From contig JBIKLA010000007.1 of NCBI GenBank assembly GCA_044360075.1, positions 66,245 to 130,244 of the forward strand: a DNA stretch of 64,000 nucleotides. The letters run 5' to 3'. Made by a program: the position numbers and the translations under genes. The DNA is from OMII01 sp947467385. Its GTDB lineage: Bacteria; Bdellovibrionota_C; UBA2361; OMII01. Each line of letters opens with the position of its first letter. Positions within the stretch are counted from its first letter, which is position 1. Of the stretch, positions 36,801 through 45,230 are shown piece by piece. The notes below the pieces were generated by a model that saw only the letters and a list, made by a program, of their open reading frames with translations, searched no databases and had not been told where the DNA came from.

Positions 36801-39800
36801 TGCGTCACTGTAGCTGGCTCCGAGCGCGGTTGCGAAGCCCGTAGCGCCGAAGGGGGGTAGCGAACCGAAGGCGACCTGAGGGATTGCATCGACTGGAAGG
36901 GTCGACGGAGCCTCGCTGGCTAGGATGTTTCCGTTTGAACCATCGACGAGGTCGAGCCTGTTCCCATACGTGATGAGGTCAGCCTTGCGATCCCCAGTGA
37001 GATCGCCAGCTGCTACTCGAATTCCGCCAGTGTGGTTGGGGCTTATGTTGGTGAATCGTTGTAAGAGTTTTCCGTTCTTGTTGAGAACCGTTGCGGCGGC
37101 AGGGCACCCTGCGCCTGCGCCGATAACGATGTCGGACGAGCCGTCTGCGTCAAAGTCACCGCTCGCAATCGAAACGCCGTCGCAGCGCGAATCCAGGAAG
37201 GGGTTCGGGATAGAGATCATCGGAAGCCCCCATGCGCCGAACCGTGTGCCATCGTAGACCTTGATGTGGTTGCTGTCGCGGAAGCGGCTCGCGGTGGCAA
37301 GGATCAGGTCGGGCGTGCCATCGCCGTTAACGTCTCCCGACGCCACATTCACCCCTCCGGTGTAGCTGTCACCAAAGGGGTTAAGGCTTGTGACGAGCGC
37401 GCCAGACTCTTCGAAAATCCGGACCTCCCCTGCAACACCCTTCGGCGATCCCACCGCGTATCCGACCCGTGCGTTAGGGTTGCGCGGATCTGGGGTGCTG
37501 GTTGAGACCGGCGTGTTTGATGGGCTCGGCGTTGCCGTTGGGGTGACCGTTGCTGTCGGGCTGCTTGTGGGCTGGAGTGTTGGAGTTCGCGATGGCGTTG
37601 CAGATGGTGTTGGAGTGTTCGTTGGAAGCAGTGTTGGGGTCCGCGAGGGGGTTGAAGTGGGTGTTGGAGTGTTCGTTGGAAGCAGTGTTGGGGTCCGCGA
37701 GGGGGTTGAAGTGGGTGTTGGAGTGTTCGTTGGGGCGCGCGTCGGTGTTCGGGAGGGCGTGCTGGTCGGCGTCGCTGTACGAGTTGGAGTTGCGGTTGGG
37801 GTCGCGGTGTTGGGGGTTGAGCCGACACTTGAAATTGCAACGGTGTAAACGCCGAGGCTCCCGTAGTCACTGAATCCATCGGTCAATGGATTTAGCTCAC
37901 CGACTCCCTCAACCAAAAGATAGTACTCTCCCGCTGGTAGGTCTAGGTCAAACGCGGAGTTTAACTCAGGGACGATGTCTGGGTATATTGGGTCGGCATC
38001 CGTGCGGTTTCGACTCGGGGGATCTGAGACAGCTACCTCTACAGTAGTTGGCGTAATACCACTCCCCGTCTGATTGGTTCGCCGCAGGAGCGTTGCCTTA
38101 ATATTGAGGGCGCCACCCGAGTTGTCGGGTGGATAGGGGAGAACTCGGTCAGTCGCCCAGGTGCCCTTCACTGTGATGCTCGTCTGGCCAGGTGTGCTCT
38201 TTGTGAATCGAATTACATCAACATCGTTGGCCGTTTCAATCACGCCCTTCTCCTCGGCTGTTGCTACGGGGAGGGTGGCTGCACCTGCGACGTTATTGGG
38301 CCGATCATCTAAGCGTCTAAAAACGCCCTCATTCTCGATATATCTTTGATAATTGGCAGGACAAGATTCAAGCGGGATATTGAATAAACATACTTGGTGT
38401 TCTACCAGGGTCGCTAGGTCGTCCTGACTAGCGCTATCTACGTACGCGTTGGCATACTCACCTCTCGCCCATTGGCGAACGTCCAAGTAGTTGAGCCCCA
38501 TGATTGGCACCCACCTTCGGTGCCCTGCGTAATACTCTACCCGGGGATTACCCAGCCCCCAGTGGCTAAGACCTAGAGCGTGCCCAACCTCATGGACGGC
38601 CGCACCTGTCATAGAATAAATGCTATAGCTTATAGTCGGTGATGTTAGCCCATCCTCGGTTGGATCTAGCGCGCTACTACATCCGTCGTCGGGTCGGGAA
38701 AGTATACTACCTGCAGGGTCTCTCAGTCCTTCGAAGTCTACCAATCCATCGCCGTCGTTGTCCCATTGATCGCTGCACTCTGACGCGTGCCATCCAGCTC
38801 CTGTAGCAAAAACAAAAACCGGGTCGTTGTCATGCCGTCCGAAGTTCCAAAAGTGCGCCACGCCTCCTGCACCGCCCGCTCCATTTTCCCCGTTATTGGA
38901 CTCTCTTGAGACACACTGCGGGTCTAGCTCATCCCTTAAGCCATCTAAGTCGTTGTCCAAACCATCTGAACACTCCCGGCCATACCAACTTCCAGTGGGG
39001 CTTATGACGACCCTGAGTCGATTTGCGTAAGGTGCGTTGTTATACACGGTCTCATCAGTGGTGACGTTTACCGTGAACGGCTCAAAGGCATTTGCAACGC
39101 GAACCCAGAATAGCTCAACTCCTTGAGCGAATGATTTGCCGAGGCGATGCTCCCAGAGTAGGCCGAACGTAGTAAGGGGTGCGCTTACGATATCAGCACC
39201 ATTCCGATATTGTGTGTTCCAACTGGTGTTGCTGGTGGTATGCCCATCGAAATCCAGGTAAACGACAGCGGATCCCCCCGGATAGCTCTCTAACAGTGGT
39301 ATGAGAGGAGTGCCTGTTTGCGCTGTTTGGCTGATGCCCCCGCCGGCGTTGCGCCTATCCCTCTGGGGGGGGAGTGTCAAACCATCGAAGAATTCCTTGC
39401 CATCCGGACGCTCATAGAACGTGCTCTCCTCGGGCTCCAGGTAGCCCCTTTCCACGCCTTTAACGAACACCTCTCCGTTCTGAGCTGAGGCGATAGCGTA
39501 GCTAAGCTCATTTTTCGGCGCCAGGATGCTCCCTTCCTGAAGGGCTCCATCGGGAGAAAATACGAGGTGCATCGTCGCTGTTCCCCCTCCGGGAAGCGCA
39601 AGATTTGCGCCGAGAGCCTTGTGTGATTCCCCGGCGAAGCTGAGCGTTACCGTCCCTTGAATCGGCTTGCCTCCTCCGAAGGTGATCGGAATCTGCGTGC
39701 CTTTATCGGGCAGGGTGTCTACTTTTGTGAATTGAAATTGTGAAATGCGAGCTAACGGGTATCCGTCAGGGCTCTGAACATCGCCACCCTGAGTCGCTAT

Positions 39801-40172
39801 CCCAAGCCAATCCCGCTCTGCCAAACTCTTCGCAGTCGTCCCATCGGTTGGCTCAGCGGGGCGCTCCACGACCGGCTTCTGTCTGATCGTATAGTCGAAG
39901 TCAGGTTCTGCGTGTCTCGATTGACCCACAGGCGGGGCGGGGTCCTCAACCTTTCGGGTGGCCTCTACGTCGCCACTCTTGGGAGTACTCTGATTGACTG
40001 CTTGTTTCGCGGATTCGGACGCCTGGTGGCCCTCCTTATCTGCGGTTCTATTGTCAGTTTGTAGTTGTTCAGTAACTGCTGAGTCCCCGCTTCGACGCGC
40101 GAGGAAGACCCCAAATACCACTCCACTGGCAACAACTAGCAGAACGAGAGCTGTTTTTCCGAACTTCCCCAC
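33867..40172 (-). CDS. giant surface protein: zincin protease, Thr-Pro linkers, FG-GAP/VCBS repeats
   Basis: The 2101-residue protein begins with a signal anchor (TALVLLVVASGVVFGVFL). Residues ~280-700 are a metzincin-like protease with HEVGHALGLSH (H527, H531, H537) and a downstream VPIMG met-turn. Residues ~700-780 look like a pre-peptidase C-terminal beta-sandwich (LDLPAGEYYLLVEGVGEL). A Thr-Pro linker follows (~781-887), then FG-GAP/VCBS repeats (~890-1510; SGDVNGDGTPDLIL, ASGDFDADGSSDIVIGAG), a second Thr-Pro linker (~1530-1715) and a beta-rich tail. Three CSDxxDNDxDGL calcium-type loops occur: two beside the protease and one after linker 2. The role in adhesion or degradation is inferred. 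Confidence 0.85.
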   Translation of the reverse strand: MGKFGKTALVLLVVASGVVFGVFLARRSGDSAVTEQLQTDNRTADKEGHQASESAKQAVNQSTPKSGDVEATRKVEDPAPPVGQSRHAEPDFDYTIRQKPVVERPAEPTDGTTAKSLAERDWLGIATQGGDVQSPDGYPLARISQFQFTKVDTLPDKGTQIPITFGGGKPIQGTVTLSFAGESHKALGANLALPGGGTATMHLVFSPDGALQEGSILAPKNELSYAIASAQNGEVFVKGVERGYLEPEESTFYERPDGKEFFDGLTLPPQRDRRNAGGGISQTAQTGTPLIPLLESYPGGSAVVYLDFDGHTTSNTSWNTQYRNGADIVSAPLTTFGLLWEHRLGKSFAQGVELFWVRVANAFEPFTVNVTTDETVYNNAPYANRLRVVISPTGSWYGRECSDGLDNDLDGLRDELDPQCVSRESNNGENGAGGAGGVAHFWNFGRHDNDPVFVFATGAGWHASECSDQWDNDGDGLVDFEGLRDPAGSILSRPDDGCSSALDPTEDGLTSPTISYSIYSMTGAAVHEVGHALGLSHWGLGNPRVEYYAGHRRWVPIMGLNYLDVRQWARGEYANAYVDSASQDDLATLVEHQVCLFNIPLESCPANYQRYIENEGVFRRLDDRPNNVAGAATLPVATAEEKGVIETANDVDVIRFTKSTPGQTSITVKGTWATDRVLPYPPDNSGGALNIKATLLRRTNQTGSGITPTTVEVAVSDPPSRNRTDADPIYPDIVPELNSAFDLDLPAGEYYLLVEGVGELNPLTDGFSDYGSLGVYTVAISSVGSTPNTATPTATPTRTATPTSTPSRTPTRAPTNTPTPTSTPSRTPTLLPTNTPTPTSTPSRTPTLLPTNTPTPSATPSRTPTLQPTSSPTATVTPTATPSPSNTPVSTSTPDPRNPNARVGYAVGSPKGVAGEVRIFEESGALVTSLNPFGDSYTGGVNVASGDVNGDGTPDLILATASRFRDSNHIKVYDGTRFGAWGLPMISIPNPFLDSRCDGVSIASGDFDADGSSDIVIGAGAGCPAAATVLNKNGKLLQRFTNISPNHTGGIRVAAGDLTGDRKADLITYGNRLDLVDGSNGNILASEAPSTLPVDAIPQVAFGSLPPFGATGFATALGASYSDAQFNPEANQRFRISPGSVSHIIDATGQMSVAIDDKRVIWGVPRAEGAFVRVNSFNTDGMIVGLWSFKAFNEPNAFVSVAPIRVLPLATPAPLMTARPAPAGTLDGYAVGSSGTGEVRVYRGSGELVSSFYPFGASFLGAVNVAMGDINGDGLKDLVVSAAQRVAGANRINVYSGASLNAESPAPMLSLTPFADGGDGVAVATGDVDGNGADDILLAPGVGGTLQVLAIDKDQNVLTRIVSDKSVTQPLQVAAGDLSEDKRAELVVVDSDRRITIVDGATGTFLHSIAPGSADIPIFVAVGMLQGSQQLVYTMGNFLEALHYTPRQTLFGENSEVHVVPERWDVSSSVFFTALDGERGVKLALDSGRLLISAVSGGTGKLFVRQSLSQDGVASEPFAGATQPFSVSGARFAEGADVAPDTETPVGDPNNGAPPTNTATATSTSTPTIATGPQNPPPDTAAPPVDTPAPATAIPPADTAAPPVTAAPPNTAAPANTITPISSSTPTSMPTSTPTSSPTPTSTLTNTLTASPIPTDPPTSTPTSTPTSTPMSTPAATDTAASPVTAAPADTATPPDSTIPPTAVPPTIPPELGAGVPACSDDVDNDNDGLTDLMDDDCEDASDTTEGAAQAEPLELSLEGLYPLAESSFVAYITYNNKTDTVLKVPVGDRQDLQNFFSPGAQNRGQGTEFKPGTHRGAIRLPFTGQALTFTVRAPGGTTQTVRITTDSPQLKAIVPVAQCINQTESGGFSAVVGYINPNPFDIFIPVGPANQFSPKPADRSQPRQFFAGNNSAAFAVKVAQDLVWTVSGRTATISPKTDVCDCPAANILPVREKVRILSQSLGEIAFEAISRLETASGAKMANSPESGRKRIREALERAQRKAADLVLAVREQTNKLPANTRSCPTTPPGCTIIDDGPKVENMRDSYDSALALVNRVLKRATFLDPNGADENQRLIRRAEKAHEDGLAELNGIARFRTSCK
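37607..37732 (-). repeat. 54-bp tandem repeat inside the Thr-Pro linker
   Basis: Two almost identical 54-bp units start at 37607 and 37661, and a third partial unit begins at 37715. Each encodes 18 residues on the minus strand, close to TPTSTPSRTPTLLPTNTP. The copies are almost base-perfect, which points to recent duplication, so copy number may vary between strains. The flanks continue with diverged versions of the unit. Confidence 0.9.
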
Positions 40173-40911
40173 GGGTCCCCCGACAACGCAGCATGGGACA
40201 GACGGCCGATTCTAAAACCGCCTCCGTTGCCCCTTGAGGCCCGTAACGGCATAACCCCCTTCAAGCTTTAGGGTTGAAGGCAAAAAAATAGCGGTCGTCG
40301 AGCAGGGGGCCTCGCTTCCGCTGGAGTCCTGCTAAGCCCCAGTTTTTACGAGCAAACGAGGTTGCTCGAGGGGGAGCCGGCGGTCCTCTAAGGGACTCGT
40401 GACTGGGGGGGACTAGTCCCGGTCAAACTAACACCGAACCGCGCTCCTCTTAAGGAACGCCATGGGGAATTTAATTGTGCCCGCGATACACCGGTAGCTA
40501 TGGGAGCAGTAAGCTTCTTGTGGCGCACATCCTCACGATAGCTCGTCCCGCTTGGCTTGCTGAGGGCCTCTCTTACCAGGTGCCGTTACGCATGCTGTTT
40601 TGAGTCAAGCTCAACAAAGAGCGAGAGTAGCAAAAGCAGCGATGGCGGTGGCTATTACCCTGGTGGATGTGACTACTACCCCGGCAGATGTAGGACGGCC
40701 CCCGTATCCCATGATCTATCCGGTGCCGTTCTCAGTCGATGGGCCGCAGAGCGGATACCCTCTGTTCGGCTCCTTCTGAAGTCTCTAGCTCCCGCTTCCG
40801 CAAGGAACGAGAGCATCCGCATTTTTCTAGAGGTTGACCGCAAAGCTACCGCTTGGGCGACCTCCCTTACGCTCCCTTTACCGACTGCGCGCGGGAGGCG
40901 AACTCGACAGC
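40173..40911. other. 739-nt intergenic region with inverted repeats, no clear gene
   Basis: This region lies upstream of the giant-protein gene and downstream of the Cys-rich gene (both minus strand). A stem of 7 bp is formed by CCTTCAA at 40258-40264 and TTGAAGG at 40274-40280. A perfect 12-bp palindrome GGGACTAGTCCC is at 40409-40420. The frame 40642-40779 on the plus strand would code a 45-residue peptide ending in a Pro/Tyr-rich stretch, but has no good ribosome-binding site. The longer plus-strand frame over 40557-41111 is mostly the antisense of coding repeats. No tRNA or known RNA was recognised. Confidence 0.4.
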
Positions 40912-41664
40912 CTAGAAGAGATTCCCAATCGAGTCTGGACTCGGCGTTTCCTCAATCGGGTCTGGAATCGGCGTTTCCTCGATCGGGTCTGGAATCGGCG
41001 TTGCCTCGATCGGGCCCGGAATCGGCGTTTCCTCGATCTGGCACCCCTTTGAAAGCGAGTCTACCTGCTTCTTACAGAATGCGAGCAACTGGCCCAGAGC
41101 CTGCGGCTTAAGCGAGTTGCAGCACTGCTGGCGCTTCTTCTCGGTAATGCGCGCAATCGTGCACTGAACAGGACGAACGAATCGGCACGGTACCGCATGC
41201 GGCGCGCACTCGTTGTCAGCAGCCGAGTTGGCAAGAACCTGTTCCTGGCATTTCTTTACGGCGACATCACTGACCGTCTGACAGCACGTCTTGCGGAAGC
41301 TTCCGCCGGCTATCTGGCACACGCCGTAAGCGGGGCCGGTATCCTTAAGTCCCGCAATGATCTGCGCCATCGCTGCGCCGACCTTCGCATTGAAGGCCGC
41401 GGAGGCTTCGCCCCATCCTCGAGGGTCGCAACCACCTAGGTTCGGACCGACCACGCCAGGTATTGTCACGGGCGGCTTAGTTGGCTGAGGGGGCTTGGTT
41501 GGCTGGGGCGGCTTGGTGGGCTGAGGGGGATGGGTCACCGGCGGCTTGGTGCCGCCACCGCAGTTGCGGCGGCATCGGCCGCCTTTGGCCTGGCTATCAG
41601 CCGCGGACGTAAAGAGAGCAGCGGCAGCCAGCAGCACAAGTAGGAAGCGGGAGAGTACCTTCAT
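40912..41664 (-). CDS. Cys-rich secreted protein with Pro-rich repeats
   Basis: The 250-residue protein has a signal peptide (LSRFLLVLLAAAALFTSAAD). It continues with a basic CRRNCGGG and a PQPTKP repeat at residues ~45-65. The central domain has regularly spaced cysteines (GVCQIAGGSFRKTCCQTV, PCRFVRPVQCTIAR, RQQCCNSL), which fit several disulphides. The end is a PIEETPIPD-type repeat coded by a tandem DNA repeat. No family is recognised. The start ATG at 41664 has an AGG-containing site upstream. Confidence 0.75.
   Translation of the reverse strand: MKVLSRFLLVLLAAAALFTSAADSQAKGGRCRRNCGGGTKPPVTHPPQPTKPPQPTKPPQPTKPPVTIPGVVGPNLGGCDPRGWGEASAAFNAKVGAAMAQIIAGLKDTGPAYGVCQIAGGSFRKTCCQTVSDVAVKKCQEQVLANSAADNECAPHAVPCRFVRPVQCTIARITEKKRQQCCNSLKPQALGQLLAFCKKQVDSLSKGCQIEETPIPGPIEATPIPDPIEETPIPDPIEETPSPDSIGNLF
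40937..41043 (-). repeat. 27-bp tandem repeat in the C-terminus of the Cys-rich protein
   Basis: Four imperfect 27-bp units start at 40937, 40964, 40991 and 41018. Each encodes nine residues of the type PIEETPIPD. One copy has an Ala and another a Gly in place of the usual residues, so the copies have drifted slightly. Confidence 0.9.
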
Positions 41665-41861
41665 ATAACCTCAGATCGAACTTCGTTGTTACCCGATCGG
41701 TATGGATCTTTTAGGTTTGTCCGGGTACTAAGCCGTCATCAAAATCCTAATTGACTGTACTTTAAAGATAATTGCCCCTCTCCCGGGCCCCCATGTTCGT
41801 CGTTGACAGCCACTTGCACCCCGGTGCCATACTTTGGGGACGGCTCTACACAGGGGGATAC

Positions 41862-43175
41862 ATGCCAAAAAGCGCAATCATTCCAGGCTACATGCCTGGC
41901 TTCGGCAATGACTTTGAGACCGAGGCTCTTCCCGGCGCGCTCCCGTACGGACAGAACTCTCCGCAAAAGTGCGCTTACGGCCTCTATGCCGAGCAGCTTT
42001 CAGGATCTCCGTTCACCGCACCGCGCGGCGCGAATGAGCGCTCGTGGCTCTACCGCATCCAGCCCTCGGTCGCTCACGCGAAATCCTTCTCGCGCGTTGC
42101 GCACCCCGAGTGGCGCACCGCCCCCGCCATGGAGGAGCACGAGCTCCCCATCAGCCAGCTCAGGTGGTCACCCCCAGAGTTCCCCGAAACGGTCGTTAAC
42201 TTTATTACCGGCGTTCGCACCGTGACCACCGCCGGCGACGTCAACACGCAGACCGGCATGGCCGCGGGCTTTTACTTCGTGAACCTCGGCATGATCGACG
42301 AGTACTTCTACAACGCGGACGGAGAGATGATGCTTGTGCCGCAGGACGGCGCACTGCGCGTCTTCACTGAGCTTGGAAAGATCGACATCTCGCCCGGCGA
42401 GATCTGCGTCATCCCGCGTGGCGTAAAAATAAAAGTGGAGCTCCCCGGCGGCCCCGCGCGCGGATACATCCTTGAGAACTACGGCGGAAAGTTTACCCTC
42501 CCCAACCGCGGCCCCATCGGCGCCAACTGCCTTGCAAACCAGCGCGACTTTAAGACCCCCGTGGCTGCCTTCGAGGACAAGAAGACCCCCTGCACCGTCA
42601 CCGTCAAGTGGTGCGGCAAGTTCTACGAGACCAAGATTGACCACTCACCGCTTGATGTTGTCGCGTGGCACGGAAACTACGCCCCGTACAAGTACGACCT
42701 GCGCACCTTTGCCCCCGTCGGCGCGACGCTCTTCGATCACCCCGATCCGTCAATCTATACCGTGCTCACCTCGCCCTCAGGCGAAGAGGGCACAGCCAAC
42801 GTTGATTTCATTATATTTCCTGAGCGCTGGGAGGTGGCCGAGCACTCGTTCCGGCCCCCGTGGTACCACATGAACATCATGTCCGAGTTTATGGGGCTCA
42901 TCTATGGCGTGTACGATGCAAAGCCCGACGGGTTTGTCCCCGGCGGCGTGAGCCTGCACAACTGCATGCTTCCGCATGGCCCAGACCTGCAGGCCTTCGA
43001 TAAGGCCACACACGCCAAGCTTGAGGCGCGAAAGCTCTCAAATACCTTGGCGTTTATGTTTGAGACGCGCTACCCGCAGCACGTCACGAAGTGGGCCGCG
43101 CAGCAGCCGTGCCTGCAGCACAACTACCGTGAGTGCTGGAGCGGATTGCCGCGCCTATTCACCGGAAAGCCTTAA
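41862..43175 (+). CDS. hmgA: homogentisate 1,2-dioxygenase
   Basis: The 437-residue protein opens the ring of homogentisate to maleylacetoacetate in tyrosine and phenylalanine breakdown, using Fe(II). Diagnostic segments are YMPGFGNDFETEALPGALP, SPQKCAYGLYAEQLSG, GEICVIPRGVKIKVELPGG, and the iron-ligand regions PPWYHMNIMSEFMGLI and SLHNCMLPHGPD. The ATG at 41862 has AGGGGG 5 nt upstream and is better than the in-frame codon at 41772. No other gene of the pathway is adjacent. Confidence 0.97.
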   Translation: MPKSAIIPGYMPGFGNDFETEALPGALPYGQNSPQKCAYGLYAEQLSGSPFTAPRGANERSWLYRIQPSVAHAKSFSRVAHPEWRTAPAMEEHELPISQLRWSPPEFPETVVNFITGVRTVTTAGDVNTQTGMAAGFYFVNLGMIDEYFYNADGEMMLVPQDGALRVFTELGKIDISPGEICVIPRGVKIKVELPGGPARGYILENYGGKFTLPNRGPIGANCLANQRDFKTPVAAFEDKKTPCTVTVKWCGKFYETKIDHSPLDVVAWHGNYAPYKYDLRTFAPVGATLFDHPDPSIYTVLTSPSGEEGTANVDFIIFPERWEVAEHSFRPPWYHMNIMSEFMGLIYGVYDAKPDGFVPGGVSLHNCMLPHGPDLQAFDKATHAKLEARKLSNTLAFMFETRYPQHVTKWAAQQPCLQHNYRECWSGLPRLFTGKP

Positions 43176-43202
43176 TCGAAAAGCCTGGAAGTGGGAGGGC
43201 GC

Positions 43203-44942
43203 TTACGCGCCAGCAGCCCGCTCCGGCTCAACCGTCTCTGCGCTCGGCACCGAGCGTGAGGCCTTGTACTGCTCAAACGCCTGCTGCACAGCAGCGGTCG
43301 TGACGTATGCCTCGCGCGCCTCCGGGCTCATCGTCGAGAAGACAACCGTCCCAGGCGGGATGTTGTCAGCGAAGTCCTCAAAGAGCTCGTTGATGCGGTT
43401 CTTCCACTGGTTGTCGTAGCGGCTGCACAGCTCACCGATGCCGCCCGCAAGCACGATCCGCTGCGGAGCGGCCTCGTTCACCTTCATGGCGTCGTATGAG
43501 GTCTCAAGGAACTTTGCGAGCTCCTTAAAGTACTTCTGCCACTCCGTGTAGGCCGCAAGCGTAAGCGCCTTCGAGACCTTGCTGTCGCCCCGAGAAAGGA
43601 GCTTCTCGGCCTTAGCTGTAAGGCGGTTAGCCTCCTCTTGGTAACGGGCGACTTCCTCAACCAGCTCAGCGTAGCGATCATCGGTCGGTGGCGTTGTCTC
43701 AAGCTCCTTACGGACGCGTGCAGCCAAGCCCCTAAACTTCATCGCCTCGTTCTTGTACTTCGTGCCCTTCTGGATCGGGCCAACGCCACGCTCCGCCACG
43801 GCAGCGATGTTCATGTCGCACTCAATTGCGCGCGTGATCTCCCTGGCGTCGTGGTTAAACAGGATCGAGTTGACCCCCTTAATCACGTCACTTGGGGATG
43901 ACACGGCCCACTTGCCCACGTCCCGGTAGTCGAGGTCGATCAGCTGGTCGAGAATCGACTTAACCTCCTCGAACGTGCGCTGCGGGGTTAGCTGGTCTGC
44001 AACCTTCGACGCAAGGAGGTGGTAGCAGCTCCGCAGCCCGTTCTTGACGTGCTTGAGGAACTTAACCGCCGCCCACGGGCCTGCAAGCTCGTTCTCGGCG
44101 TACCACTGCTCGGTCGACTGCGCCTTAAACTGGTTGTGCTCATCGATCAGCGTCGAGAGCTCTGAGTCATCGTGATACGTGTAGTCGTCTGAGGTCTCAT
44201 TGCGCGTCACGCGGTGTCCAAGCTCGGCGAACTGGTACGAGAGCTTGCCGTTGACGAGCCCGTAGCTTCCAACGCCCGTGCCAAGAATTATGTACATCGC
44301 GTTATCGATGCCTTGGAGCGCGCCTCCGAGGCGCTCTCCCATAAGGCCCGCTGCCGCATCGTTCATGACGGCGACGCCGTCAACCTTGACCTGCGGCCAG
44401 CCGCGCTCTGAGAGGTCGGCGTTGATGGCGCCCAGCACCTCAAGTGCGATCTGCTCCTCCGACATCGGAAGCGCCGTGTTGGAGGTCGTAACCTTTGCGT
44501 TGAATCCTTCGCCCTCAACTATGCCGGCCATAGAGAAGTTAACTGCGCACAGGTTTTGGATCGGCGGGACATCAGCGCCTTCCGGCGAGTGCTTCTGCAT
44601 GAACGCCGAGAACTTCTGCGCTATACAGTTGTACACAACGTCCTTTGACTGCTCAAACGTAGCGCCGCTCTTTGCGAGCACTGGCGCAAGCTCCTCACGG
44701 AGATGTGTCCAGCGCACCGACTCGATGATCGGCTCAGTGCGGTCTGGCACCGAAAGACAGAAGCGAACGTTAGTGCCGCCGATGATGACGGTTACTCCGA
44801 ACGGATGTTCGGGATGAAGCCGCAATAGCGTTTCAGCTTGCGGCGTGGATGCGAGAGCTCTGAGTTCGGTGACCGTTGCTAACGGTACCGAGGAGAGCCC
44901 ATTTCTATCGCCTGAAGAAGTGGCGACCGTGGTCTCTGACAT
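43203..44942 (-). CDS. ASKHA-fold sugar kinase (hexokinase/ROK-like)
   Basis: The 579-residue protein has the ASKHA ATPase signatures: VTVIIGGTNVRFCLS (phosphate 1), VNFSMAGIVEG, VAVMNDAAAGLMGERLGG with the likely catalytic Asp, ILGTGVGSYGLVNGKLS (phosphate 2) and QRIVLAGGIGELCSRY (adenosine). It is much longer than normal ROK kinases (~300) and standard bacterial glucokinase. Extra sequence lies between the ATP sites, including a predicted coiled coil at residues ~400-470 (RYAELVEEVARYQEEANRLT). The substrate is likely a hexose but cannot be fixed by eye. Confidence 0.8.
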   Translation of the reverse strand: MSETTVATSSGDRNGLSSVPLATVTELRALASTPQAETLLRLHPEHPFGVTVIIGGTNVRFCLSVPDRTEPIIESVRWTHLREELAPVLAKSGATFEQSKDVVYNCIAQKFSAFMQKHSPEGADVPPIQNLCAVNFSMAGIVEGEGFNAKVTTSNTALPMSEEQIALEVLGAINADLSERGWPQVKVDGVAVMNDAAAGLMGERLGGALQGIDNAMYIILGTGVGSYGLVNGKLSYQFAELGHRVTRNETSDDYTYHDDSELSTLIDEHNQFKAQSTEQWYAENELAGPWAAVKFLKHVKNGLRSCYHLLASKVADQLTPQRTFEEVKSILDQLIDLDYRDVGKWAVSSPSDVIKGVNSILFNHDAREITRAIECDMNIAAVAERGVGPIQKGTKYKNEAMKFRGLAARVRKELETTPPTDDRYAELVEEVARYQEEANRLTAKAEKLLSRGDSKVSKALTLAAYTEWQKYFKELAKFLETSYDAMKVNEAAPQRIVLAGGIGELCSRYDNQWKNRINELFEDFADNIPPGTVVFSTMSPEAREAYVTTAAVQQAFEQYKASRSVPSAETVEPERAAGA

Positions 44943-45002
44943 ATTAAGTTTTTACACCTCAAAAAATTAGCCGATCATCGTTTCACTGCATGTACGCGCG
45001 AA

Positions 45003-45031
45003 TTGATTAACGACAGCCCGGTTTTTATACA
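45003..45031 (+). promoter_or_regulatory. candidate promoter for a plus-strand transcript
   Basis: TTGATT at 45003-45008 and TATACA at 45026-45031 are 17 nt apart, the ideal spacing. Each element matches the sigma-70 consensus in four of six positions. The promoter would drive the structured region and short reading frame that follow. It is a prediction only. Confidence 0.3.
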
Positions 45032-45060
45032 CCCGAGTTCCGAAAGAACAAATAAAAGCC

Positions 45061-45164
45061 GGCCTCCGGTTGGAGGTCGAAGACCAACTGAAGCGAAACT
45101 TCAGCCTGGTCTAACTGGTCCCTTTTATTGGGTTTGTCAGATCGAAACCGGGGGAAGATCCCCG
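45061..45164 (+). promoter_or_regulatory. structured intergenic element with three hairpins
   Basis: Three stem-loops are packed here. The first is GGCCTCC (45061-45067) with GGAGGTC (45072-45078), loop GGTT. The second has GACCA (45082-45086) with TGGTC (45107-45111), enclosing CTGAAG (45088-45093) and CTTCAG (45099-45104), loop CGAAA. A second TGGTC at 45116-45120 could compete for GACCA, giving an alternative fold. The third is CGGGG (45149-45153) with CCCCG (45160-45164). It lies in the 343-nt space between the kinase gene and the CheY-like gene. No known riboswitch class was recognised. It could also act on the minus strand as leader of the kinase gene. Confidence 0.45.
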
Positions 45165-45230
45165 AGATGGCGAGACACTAACAGAAATCTAGTAAAAGGG
45201 GGAGTGGGGGCGGTCATAAGGAAGGAGAGA

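Noticed and set aside
37607..37732. The 54-bp repeats as a CRISPR array.
   Set aside because: Units are directly adjacent with no spacers, are in frame and code for the protein linker; no cas gene is near.
37390..37848. Long plus-strand frames rich in Val/Gly over the Thr-Pro linkers (also 34942-35802).
   Set aside because: They are antisense images of the low-complexity Thr-Pro coding repeats on the minus strand, with no start signal or family similarity.
40258..40280. The CCTTCAA/TTGAAGG stem as a terminator.
   Set aside because: It is followed by an A-run on the plus strand and preceded by a T-run on the minus strand, so no U-tract follows the hairpin in either direction.
40557..41111. 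Plus-strand 184-codon frame.
   Set aside because: Its second half is antisense to the coding tandem repeats of the Cys-rich protein and its first half has no convincing coding pattern or ribosome-binding site.
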